From Allobosea sp. LC85 (lineage in GTDB: Bacteria > Pseudomonadota > Alphaproteobacteria > Rhizobiales > Beijerinckiaceae), in the NCBI RefSeq assembly GCF_000735605.1, contig NZ_JPKG01000044.1, forward strand, positions 1 to 64,000: 64,000 nucleotides of DNA, read 5' to 3'. Positions 53,807 through 62,267 of the stretch are shown here, piece by piece. Under the pieces are notes generated by a model. It was not told the DNA's origin, ran no database searches, and saw only the letters and a program-made list of their open reading frames with translations. Both the position numbers and the translations under genes were made by a program. Position 1 is the stretch's first letter; the number at the start of each line of letters is the position of its first letter.

Positions 53807-56263
53807 GTGAAGCGGTTTGAAGGTCAGGCCGCCGGCTATTGGCTGGCGGCGCTGGGATTTGTTTGTGCGTGGAGCATCCTGTGCTGGCCCTGGCTTTCCG
53901 GGGCGGTCACGATTCCCTTCGATGCCAAGGCGCATTTCCAGGCCCAGATCCAGTTCCTCGCCCAGGCCCTGCATAGCGGCCAATCGCCATTCTGGACACA
54001 TAATGTCTTCGGCGGCTCGCCGCAGGTTGCCGATCCGCAATCCCTGATCTTCTCGCCTGCCATCCTGCTTGCGTTGCTGACGCCGTCGCCGAGCTTCCGG
54101 ATGGTCGATGCCTATGTGCTGGCGCATCTGCTCGCCGGCGGGCTCGCCTTCCTGATGTTCTTCCGCGACCGCGGTTGGCACCCTGCCGGCGGCCTGCTTG
54201 CCGCGCTCGTCTTCGCCTTTGGCGCCTCGGCCGCGTGGCGCGTACAGCATGTCGGCCAGATCGCGAGCCTTGCGTTCTTTGCGATCGCCTTCTGGCTGAC
54301 GGCGCGGATGCTGCAACGCTCGTCGCTGCGCGCTGGCGCGCTTGCCGGCTTTGCCGCCGGCCTGATGGTGCTGGAGCCCGATCAGGTGGCGCTGCTCGGC
54401 GCCTATGTGCTGATTGGCATGGTCGTCGCGCATTGGTTCGCCGGCGGCTGGGCCGCTGTCCGGGCGAGCCTCGCGCCGATCTCGGTCGCGAGCCTCGCCG
54501 GACTTGCGACGATCCTGCTGCCGCTGATCTGGACCTGGCTTTTCGCCGAGGCGACGACACGCCCTGAGGTCGATCTGACCGAAGCAGGACGTGGCTCGCT
54601 GCATCCGGCCTCGCTGCTGACCGCCTTCGTGGCCGATCTCTTCGGCGCGCGCGATCCGGCCGTGGATTTCTGGGGGCCCTACAGCCCGGCCTGGGATGCC
54701 AAGGAGCTCTTCCTGTCGCAGAACATGGGGCAGGTCTATTTCGGCGCGCTGCCGCTGTTGCTTCTGATCGCGCCGGGCCTCAGTCGCGGCTGGCTCTGGG
54801 ATAAGGCGATCCGGCCGCTGACGCTGCTCTTCGTCTTCATGGTGCTGTTCGCGCTCGGGCGCTACACACCGCTGTTCCAGGCCGCCTATGAGTATTTACC
54901 TGGAGTGAAGGTCTTCCGTCGCCCGGCCGATGCGACCTTCCTGATCGGTGCGCTTGGTGCGCTGCTCGCAGGTTACGTGCTGCATCGCATTCTGAGCGAG
55001 GAGCGTCTCGGTTCACTGCGCAGTGATCTCGGTATTGCCGGTGTGGTCGTCGCTGCGCTCGTCGCTACAGCCTTGTTCGTCTCGAGTCGCGAGGGGCATC
55101 TTGCCGATGCGTGGTGGCCGAGCCTGTCGGCGGCCTTCTGGTTTGCGGGTGCTGCGCTGATCCTGGTTGCGCTGACGCGCTGGCGCGGAGCGCTGGCGCC
55201 TCTCGCCAGCGTGCTGCTGATCACCGGCGTGGTCGGGGCCGACCTTGGCGTCAATAACGGCCCCAACGACTCGACTGCACTGTCGCCGCAGCTCTACGAC
55301 GTGCTCCGCCAGGAGACGAAGAACGAGACTGTCCGCGTTCTCAAGCAACTGGTTGCCCAGCCGGCAGGTTCGCCACGCCGCGATCGCGTCGAGCTGCTCG
55401 GCATGGGCTTCGAATGGCCGAATGTCGGGATGGTTCATGGTTTTGACCATACGCTTGGCTATAATCCATTGCGGCTGGCCGATTTCTCGGATGCCGTCGG
55501 CACGCGAGATTCGATCGCTGCGCCGGACCAGCGCAAGTTCACACCGCTCTTCCCCTCCTATCGCTGCCGCCTCGCCGATCTCCTCGGCCTGCGCTACATC
55601 GCGACACGTGTTCCGATCGGTCAGGTCGATCACGCGTTGAAGGCGGATGATCTCAGGCTCGTCGCCTTCACGGGGGATGGCTACATCTACGAGAATCCAC
55701 GGGCCCTGCCGCGCGCCATGTTCGTCGGCGGCTGGCAGCTCGCCGATTTCGACGGCATGAAGTCTGCCGGCCAGTGGCCCGACATCGATCCGCAGCAGGT
55801 TGTGCTGCTCGATAGCGTACCGCCGGATGCGGTGCCCGAAGGGCCGATTTCGGCGCAAGCCGAGGTCAAGCTGACACGCTACCAGAACACCGAAGTCGAG
55901 ATCACCGTCACGACAGACAAGCCTGGCTTCATCCTGCTCAACGACATCTGGCATCCATGGTGGCGGGCGGAGCTCGACGGTGCGGAAGTCGATATCCTCA
56001 GGGCGAATGTACTGTTTCGTGCCGTGCAGGTGCCGGCGGGGACGCATACGGTGCGCTTCAGTTTCAATCCGGTCGAGGGGGCCATTGCCGAGCTGCGCGA
56101 TCGCGTCGAACCGATCGTGCCGGAGGAGGTGCCTTCGACTGCCGAACCACGCGTCGCGACGGGATCCGGCTCGATGCCAAATCCGCGTCTCTACGAAGAT
56201 GGCAGCTGGTTCGAAAGCCGCGATCTCGGCCAACCGCCACTGTCCGCGACCCTGGTGCGTTAG
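53807..56263 (+). CDS. Large YfhO-like polytopic membrane protein
   Basis: 818 aa with about 12 hydrophobic helices in the first 500 residues and a soluble C-terminal domain. WPWLSGAVTIPFDAKAHFQAQIQF, SPFWTHNVFGGSPQVADPQ and the C-terminal LNDIWHPWWRAELDGAEVDI resemble YfhO-family proteins, which are related to glycosyltransferases using lipid-linked sugars (GT-C-like). The donor and acceptor are unknown. The GTG at 53807 fits the first helix best; GTG 53717 would add 30 non-hydrophobic residues. The TAG stop lies in a dispersed repeat. Confidence 0.75.
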   Translation: MKRFEGQAAGYWLAALGFVCAWSILCWPWLSGAVTIPFDAKAHFQAQIQFLAQALHSGQSPFWTHNVFGGSPQVADPQSLIFSPAILLALLTPSPSFRMVDAYVLAHLLAGGLAFLMFFRDRGWHPAGGLLAALVFAFGASAAWRVQHVGQIASLAFFAIAFWLTARMLQRSSLRAGALAGFAAGLMVLEPDQVALLGAYVLIGMVVAHWFAGGWAAVRASLAPISVASLAGLATILLPLIWTWLFAEATTRPEVDLTEAGRGSLHPASLLTAFVADLFGARDPAVDFWGPYSPAWDAKELFLSQNMGQVYFGALPLLLLIAPGLSRGWLWDKAIRPLTLLFVFMVLFALGRYTPLFQAAYEYLPGVKVFRRPADATFLIGALGALLAGYVLHRILSEERLGSLRSDLGIAGVVVAALVATALFVSSREGHLADAWWPSLSAAFWFAGAALILVALTRWRGALAPLASVLLITGVVGADLGVNNGPNDSTALSPQLYDVLRQETKNETVRVLKQLVAQPAGSPRRDRVELLGMGFEWPNVGMVHGFDHTLGYNPLRLADFSDAVGTRDSIAAPDQRKFTPLFPSYRCRLADLLGLRYIATRVPIGQVDHALKADDLRLVAFTGDGYIYENPRALPRAMFVGGWQLADFDGMKSAGQWPDIDPQQVVLLDSVPPDAVPEGPISAQAEVKLTRYQNTEVEITVTTDKPGFILLNDIWHPWWRAELDGAEVDILRANVLFRAVQVPAGTHTVRFSFNPVEGAIAELRDRVEPIVPEEVPSTAEPRVATGSGSMPNPRLYEDGSWFESRDLGQPPLSATLVR

Positions 56264-56366
56264 ATCATCGGACCGGATCTCGTATCGGTCCGATGATCCA
56301 ACCCTTCCGTGTTCACATCGGCTTTGCCCCGAAAACCGCAATCCACTTTTCGGGCCGATGACTTAG
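56261..56366. repeat. Dispersed two-hairpin repeat, locus 5
   Basis: First hairpin GATCATCGGACCGGAT with ATCGGTCCGATGATC (56263-56278/56284-56298, one base missing on the right arm). Second hairpin CATCGGC...GCCGATG (56316-56360), with CCCCGAAAA/TTTTCGGG inside, ends GACTTAG. The first triplet TAG is the stop of the YfhO-like gene. It is convergent with the ferredoxin-NADP reductase gene. Confidence 0.92.
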
Positions 56367-56376
56367 GCCGCAATTC

Positions 56377-56414
56377 CAAAAGAAAGCCCGGCGACACGAT
56401 CGCGTCGCCGGGCT
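56377..56414 (-). terminator. Rho-independent terminator of the ferredoxin-NADP reductase gene
   Basis: Read on the minus strand: an 11-bp perfect stem AGCCCGGCGAC/GTCGCCGGGCT (56404-56414 with 56385-56395) followed by TTTCTTTT. It begins 48 nt after the stop. Confidence 0.88.
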
Positions 56415-56461
56415 GGAATAATGCGAGGGAGAGGCCTTGCGGGTCTCGCCTTGCTCCACTC

Positions 56462-57658
<1,197 letters not shown>

Positions 57659-58087
57659 TCAGGCGCCCGTGTCAGCAACAAGGCCTATGCTTGAGATGCC
57701 GGCGATGGCGGCGGCCTCGTCATTGTCCGAGGTGTCGCCGGAAATTCCGATCGCGCCGAGCAGCACGCCAGCGCCATCGCGAATGAGTACGCCGCCCGGG
57801 ACCGGCACGAGCGAACCGCCGACGGCATGGGTCGCTGCCTCGATGAAATAGGGGCGTTCGAGCGCCATTTTGTGCAGGGCGCGCGATCCGATGCCGAGCG
57901 CCACGGAGCCATGCGCCTTGCCGAGCGCGATCTCGCCGCGTTTCAGGCTCGTGCCGTCCTGTGCAGCGAAGGCCTTCTGTGCCCCCCGAGCATCAATGAT
58001 GGCGATCGCGAGCGGTTTGAAGCCGGACTTCTCGGCATGGGTCAGCGCGCTCGCGAGGACAGTCTGGGCCTGGGCCAAGGTGAGCAT
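57659..58087 (-). CDS. GlcG/HbpS family protein (heme-binding-like)
   Basis: 142 aa. The pattern LTLAQAQTVLASALTHAEKSGFKPLAIAIIDARG and VPVPGGVLIRDGAGVLLGAIGISGDTSDNDE is typical of the GlcG/HbpS (DUF336) fold. Some members bind heme or act as sensors; others are linked to glycolate or cofactor metabolism. Function here is unknown. The start is 58087. Confidence 0.85.
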   Translation of the reverse strand: MLTLAQAQTVLASALTHAEKSGFKPLAIAIIDARGAQKAFAAQDGTSLKRGEIALGKAHGSVALGIGSRALHKMALERPYFIEAATHAVGGSLVPVPGGVLIRDGAGVLLGAIGISGDTSDNDEAAAIAGISSIGLVADTGA

Positions 58088-58282
58088 GAGACGGGCCTTC
58101 CGTTGAGGACGCGAGCTTCTTGCCAGCCCGCAGGCGCGGAGGGAAGCTGCCGCAGCGCGCAAGCTGCCATGTCATGGTGAAACGTACCGGCATATCGCTC
58201 CCTTTGCCGGCATCACGCAATTCAACTTGAACTTGCAGGGGCAAGCGGGCTTCATACCAGCCCCGACACTGGAGGATAAGCT

Positions 58283-58723
58283 ATGGGTCTGTTCAGTTTC
58301 ATCAAGGAAGCCGGTGCGAAGATCTTCGGTGGCTCGGCGCAGGCGGCGACGCCCGACGCTCTGCAGAAGGAATTGGCCGGGCACGGGCTGCCCTCTGACG
58401 TCAATATCCAGATCGATGGCGACAAGGTGAAGGTCTCCGGCAAGGCGGTCTCTACCGAAGAGGCCGAGAAGATCATTCTTGCGCTGGGCAACACGACCGG
58501 CGTGGCGCAAGTCGAGTCCGAACTGGCGGTCACGAAGGAAGCTCCGGCTGCCGTGTTCTACACCGTCAAGAAGGGCGATACGCTCTGGAAGATCGCCGAA
58601 GAGCATTACGGCAAGGGTCAGGGCGCGAAATACACCGAGATCGTCAAAGCCAATACGCCGCCGGTGAAGAATCCCGACCTGATCATGCCGGGCTGGGTGC
58701 TGCGTATTCCGCCCAAGGCCTGA
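58283..58723 (+). CDS. lysM: BON-LysM protein (LysM/Kbp family)
   Basis: 146 aa, cytoplasmic by lack of signal peptide. The BON domain (about 25-85) includes INVQIDGDKVKVSGKAVSTEEAEKI-like sequence, and the LysM domain (about 90-143) reads FYTVKKGDTLWKIAEEHYGKG. This two-domain form corresponds to E. coli YgaU/Kbp, a K+-binding stress protein. GGAGGATAAGCT precedes the ATG. A strong hairpin follows the gene. Confidence 0.9.
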   Translation: MGLFSFIKEAGAKIFGGSAQAATPDALQKELAGHGLPSDVNIQIDGDKVKVSGKAVSTEEAEKIILALGNTTGVAQVESELAVTKEAPAAVFYTVKKGDTLWKIAEEHYGKGQGAKYTEIVKANTPPVKNPDLIMPGWVLRIPPKA

Positions 58724-58745
58724 TCCACTTTCTGCTTATTGAAGC

Positions 58746-58775
58746 AACGGCATGCGGCATGGCCCGCATGCCGTT
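58746..58775. terminator. Hairpin downstream of lysM
   Basis: A 12-bp perfect stem AACGGCATGCGG/CCGCATGCCGTT (58746-58757/58764-58775) with loop CATGGC. No T-run follows, so it is a probable terminator or 3'-end stabiliser. Confidence 0.55.
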
Positions 58776-58930
58776 CCGATGCTCGTCATGACCGCGTCAA
58801 TTTCGCGCGGACGGCTCTTGCGTCAGCCGCGCTTTAGCGCTCATCTGTCATACCAACAAGGCAGACAGGGTATTCCTTGTGGGAATGGCCTGTCATGCCG
58901 TGCCTGAGCAGGCCTCTGGGGAGGGGATGA

Positions 58931-59983
58931 ATGAGTTTTGATCGCCGCAAATTCCTGACGCTGGCCGGCTCGACCGTTGCCGCGCCGGCCGTGATGCGTG
59001 TCACTCGCGCCAATGCGCAGGAGGTGACGCTGAGGATGCATCACTTCCTGCCGCCCGTCGCCAATGGTCATTCGAAGTTCCTGAAGCCCTGGTCCGACAA
59101 GGTCGCGGCCGAATCGAATGGCCGCATCAAGATCGACATCTTCCCCTCGATGCAGCTTGGCGGCACGCCGCCGCAGCTCTTCGACCAGGCCCGTGACGGC
59201 GTTGCCGATATTGTCTGGACGCTGCCCGGCAATACGCCGGGTCGCTTCACCGGCATCGAGGCCTTTGAGCTGCCCTTCGTCTCGAACAAGCGCGCCTTGG
59301 TCAATTCGCTGGCTCTGACGGACTACGCCGAGCAGAACCTCAAGGACGAGTTCAAGGACGTCAAACCGATCTGCTTCTGGGCGCATGATCACGGGCTGAT
59401 CCATGCCAACAAGCAGGTGAAGACGATGGAGGACCTCAAGGGTCTGAAGCTGCGCTTCCCGACCCGCCTCGCCGGCGAAGCCCTGCGGGCGCTCGGCGCC
59501 AATGCGATCGGCATGCCGATCCCGCAGGTGCCGGAATCGCTGGCGCAGCGCGTCATTGATGGCTGCGTCGTGCCCTGGGAGGTCGTGCCGTCGATCAAGG
59601 TCCAGGAACTGGTGAAGTATCACACCGAGATCCCGGGCTCGCCGACCTTCTATGTCGCGACCTTCGTCCTGGCGATGAACCGCGCGAAATACGATTCGCT
59701 CGCGCCCGACCTGAAGGCGGTTCTCGACAAGAACTCCGGCGCTGCTGCGGCTGCAATGGCTGGCAGGGTCTGGGATGAGCAGGCCGTCGTGGTGTCCGAA
59801 ATGGTGCGCAAGCGCGGCAATACCATCACCATGCTCGACGAGGCCGAAGCAGCGCGTTGGCGCAAGACGACCGAACCGGTGATCGATGGCTGGATCAAGG
59901 CCGCCAAGGACAAGGGGCTCGACGGGGCGAAGCTGCTGGAGAGCGCAAAGGCGGCGCTCGCCAAGCACGAGAAGGCGGCCTGA
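58931..59983 (+). CDS. dctP: TRAP transporter substrate-binding protein DctP
   Basis: 350-aa periplasmic DctP-family receptor. The N-terminus SFDRRKFLTLAGSTVAAPAV carries a twin-arginine motif, suggesting Tat export; cleavage is near ANAQ. The mature protein shows DLKGLKLRFPTRLAGEALRALGANAIGMPIPQ, the carboxylate-binding region with its conserved Arg. Ligand probably an organic acid, unknown. GGGGAGGGG precedes the ATG. First gene of dctP-Q-M. Confidence 0.92.
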   Translation: MSFDRRKFLTLAGSTVAAPAVMRVTRANAQEVTLRMHHFLPPVANGHSKFLKPWSDKVAAESNGRIKIDIFPSMQLGGTPPQLFDQARDGVADIVWTLPGNTPGRFTGIEAFELPFVSNKRALVNSLALTDYAEQNLKDEFKDVKPICFWAHDHGLIHANKQVKTMEDLKGLKLRFPTRLAGEALRALGANAIGMPIPQVPESLAQRVIDGCVVPWEVVPSIKVQELVKYHTEIPGSPTFYVATFVLAMNRAKYDSLAPDLKAVLDKNSGAAAAAMAGRVWDEQAVVVSEMVRKRGNTITMLDEAEAARWRKTTEPVIDGWIKAAKDKGLDGAKLLESAKAALAKHEKAA

Positions 59984-59992
59984 CGGCGTATC

Positions 59993-60496
59993 ATGGCGGT
60001 CAAAGGTGGGGAAGCAACGACGCCGGGCTTTGATGCTCTGGTGCGTGGAATTGCCATCGCGGGTGGCGTTCTGCTGATTGCGCTGGCGACCATGGTTGTC
60101 GTCAGCGTGACCTTGCGCAGCGACCTGATCGGCGCGGCTGGCGTACCGGGTGATTTCGAGCTGGTGCAGATGGCGACCGCGGTCGCCGCCTTCTGCTTTC
60201 TGCCCTATTGCCAGCTTCGGCGCGGCAACATCTTCGTCGACACCTTCACTCTGAAGCTGCCCTTGCGCTGGCAAAGGGCAATCGATGCGGTCTGGGATGT
60301 CGTCTATGCCCTGGTCATGGCGCTGATCGCCTGGCGACTCGCTGCCGGTGCACTGGCGGCCCTCGCGAGCGGCGAGAACACCATGGTGCTGCGGTTGCCG
60401 AGCTATCTTCCGATCGCGATCTGCGCAGTGCTGGCCGCACTGGTTTCGCTGACCTCGTTCGTCAGCGCCAGCCGGCTGGCGAGGGGGCGCGCGTGA
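59993..60496 (+). CDS. dctQ: TRAP transporter small permease DctQ
   Basis: 167 aa with four transmembrane helices and the DctQ features VVSVTLRS...GDFELVQM and YCQLRRGNIFVDTF. It is the small membrane subunit that couples to DctM. It starts 9 nt after dctP, and its stop overlaps the dctM GTG start. Confidence 0.9.
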   Translation: MAVKGGEATTPGFDALVRGIAIAGGVLLIALATMVVVSVTLRSDLIGAAGVPGDFELVQMATAVAAFCFLPYCQLRRGNIFVDTFTLKLPLRWQRAIDAVWDVVYALVMALIAWRLAAGALAALASGENTMVLRLPSYLPIAICAVLAALVSLTSFVSASRLARGRA

Positions 60497-61812
60497 GCGG
60501 CTTTACCCTCGCCATCACGGGCTTCGTCGTGCTTCTCGCCCTGATGGCCGTCAGGTTGCCGATCGGGCTGGCGATGATGCTGGTCGGTGGCCTCGGTTAC
60601 ATCCAGCTCAATGGGCTGGAACCATTTCTCAACTATATCAAGACGACGCCCTATCAGATCTTCGCCAACTACACGCTGTCGGTGATTCCGCTCTTCGTGC
60701 TGATGGGGGCCTTCGCTGAACGGTCGGGCCTGGCGTCCGACCTGTTCAAGGCGGCGTCGGCCTTTGTCGGTCACCGCCGTGGCGGGCTCGGGATGGCGAT
60801 GATCGGGGCCTGCACGGGCTTCGGCGCGATCTGCGGATCCTCGGTCGCGACGACCGCAACCTTCGCACGCGCGGCGCTGCCGCAACTGCGGCACTATCGC
60901 TACGATCCCGGCTTCGCCTGTGGCGTCACCGCCGTCGGCGGCACGCTCGGCATCCTGATCCCGCCTTCGGTGATCCTGGTCGTCTATGCGATTTCGACCG
61001 AGCAGAACATTGCCAAGCTGTTCAAGGCGGCCTTGATTCCCGGGCTGATGGCGGCCGCGATGTACTGCATCACCATCGTAATCATGACCCGCCTCGACGC
61101 GACGCTCGGCCCGGCGCATGAGCGGACCGCCTGGCGCGACCGGCTTGGTCCGCTGCTCGGCATCATTCCGGCGATGCTGGTCGCGCTGGTCGTCGTGGGC
61201 GGCATCTATGGCGGGATCTTCACCCCGACCGAGGGGGCCTCGGTCGGCGCCTTTGTCATGCTGATGATCGGCGTCTTCCGGCGGGCGCTGGGCCTGAAAG
61301 AGATCGGCGAGGCGATCCTGCAGACCGCCGAGACTTCGGCGATGATCTTTGCGATCCTGCTCGGCGCCGAGATCTTCAACGCCTTCCTGGCGCTGACCCA
61401 GGTGCCGACCGCTGCGGCCGAGATGATCGCGACGTCGGGCTGGCAACCCTATTCGGTCCTGGTCGGCCTGCTCGTCTTCTACATCGTGTTAGGCGGGGTC
61501 ATGGACGAACTCGCCATGATCCTGCTGACGCTGCCGGTGTTCTTTCCGATCGTGACCGCACTCGATTTCGGCATGCCGGTCGACGATATCGCGATCTGGT
61601 TCGGCATCCTCGTCCTGATCGTGGTCGGAATCGGGATGACCTGCCCGCCGATCGGCCTCAATGTCTTCGTCGTCGCCTCGCTGGCGCGCGACGTTCCGGT
61701 GACGCGGATCTATCGCGGGGTGCTGCCCTTTGTGCTGTCTGACGTGATCCGGCTCGGCATCGTGGTGGCATTTCCGGCCCTCACGCTCTATCTGGTGAAG
61801 CTACTGGATTAG
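60493..61812 (+). CDS. dctM: TRAP transporter large permease DctM
   Basis: 439 aa with about 11-12 transmembrane helices. Family segments are ALMAVRLPIGLAMM at the N-terminus, FKAASAFVGHRRGGLGMAMIGACTGFGAICGSSVATTATF (shared signature of DctM), GTLGILIPPSVILVVYAI, and PTEGASVGAFVM. It is the Na+-driven channel subunit. The GTG start is fixed by the GTGA overlap with dctQ. Confidence 0.93.
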   Translation: MSGFTLAITGFVVLLALMAVRLPIGLAMMLVGGLGYIQLNGLEPFLNYIKTTPYQIFANYTLSVIPLFVLMGAFAERSGLASDLFKAASAFVGHRRGGLGMAMIGACTGFGAICGSSVATTATFARAALPQLRHYRYDPGFACGVTAVGGTLGILIPPSVILVVYAISTEQNIAKLFKAALIPGLMAAAMYCITIVIMTRLDATLGPAHERTAWRDRLGPLLGIIPAMLVALVVVGGIYGGIFTPTEGASVGAFVMLMIGVFRRALGLKEIGEAILQTAETSAMIFAILLGAEIFNAFLALTQVPTAAAEMIATSGWQPYSVLVGLLVFYIVLGGVMDELAMILLTLPVFFPIVTALDFGMPVDDIAIWFGILVLIVVGIGMTCPPIGLNVFVVASLARDVPVTRIYRGVLPFVLSDVIRLGIVVAFPALTLYLVKLLD

Positions 61813-61822
61813 CCTGGACTGG

Positions 61823-62146
61823 ATGGCAGCAGTGACCGTGAACGATCTCGATATCGACGACATCAAGGCCGGGCTCGCGGCCGATTCCATCCTGATCGTG
61901 GATGTGCGCGAGCCGCATGAATTCGCGGCGGGACATATTCCTGGCTCGGTCTCGCGGCCGCTGTCGCAGTTCAACCCTGCCGACCTGCCCAATCCGCCTG
62001 GCAAGCGCATCGTGCTCTCCTGCGCTGCCGGCGTGCGCTCGCTGCGGGCTCTGGAGTTCGCCCAGTCCGCCGGTCTCGATATCGACAGCCATTATCGCGG
62101 TGGCTTCAAGGACTGGGCGATGCGCGGCGAGCCCATCGAGCAATAG
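61823..62146 (+). CDS. Rhodanese-like domain protein
   Basis: 107-aa single rhodanese domain. LIVDVREPHEFAAGHIPGSVS is the N-terminal motif, the catalytic Cys lies in LSCAAGVRS, and the end is HYRGGFKDWAMRGEPIE. It probably transfers sulfane sulfur. It starts 10 nt after dctM, in the same transcript, and precedes a molybdenum hydroxylase gene whose cofactor needs sulfuration; the link is only suggestive. Confidence 0.88.
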   Translation: MAAVTVNDLDIDDIKAGLAADSILIVDVREPHEFAAGHIPGSVSRPLSQFNPADLPNPPGKRIVLSCAAGVRSLRALEFAQSAGLDIDSHYRGGFKDWAMRGEPIEQ

Positions 62147-62267
62147 GACGGGCTTGCGCGTCATGCATCGCAGCATTCTGCCTGCCTGGGGCTGACGCGA
62201 CGCCGATCCTGTTCCAGTTTCTCATGTGACGGTTTCGAGATTCTCGTACTTTCAAGGATGTAAGCCC

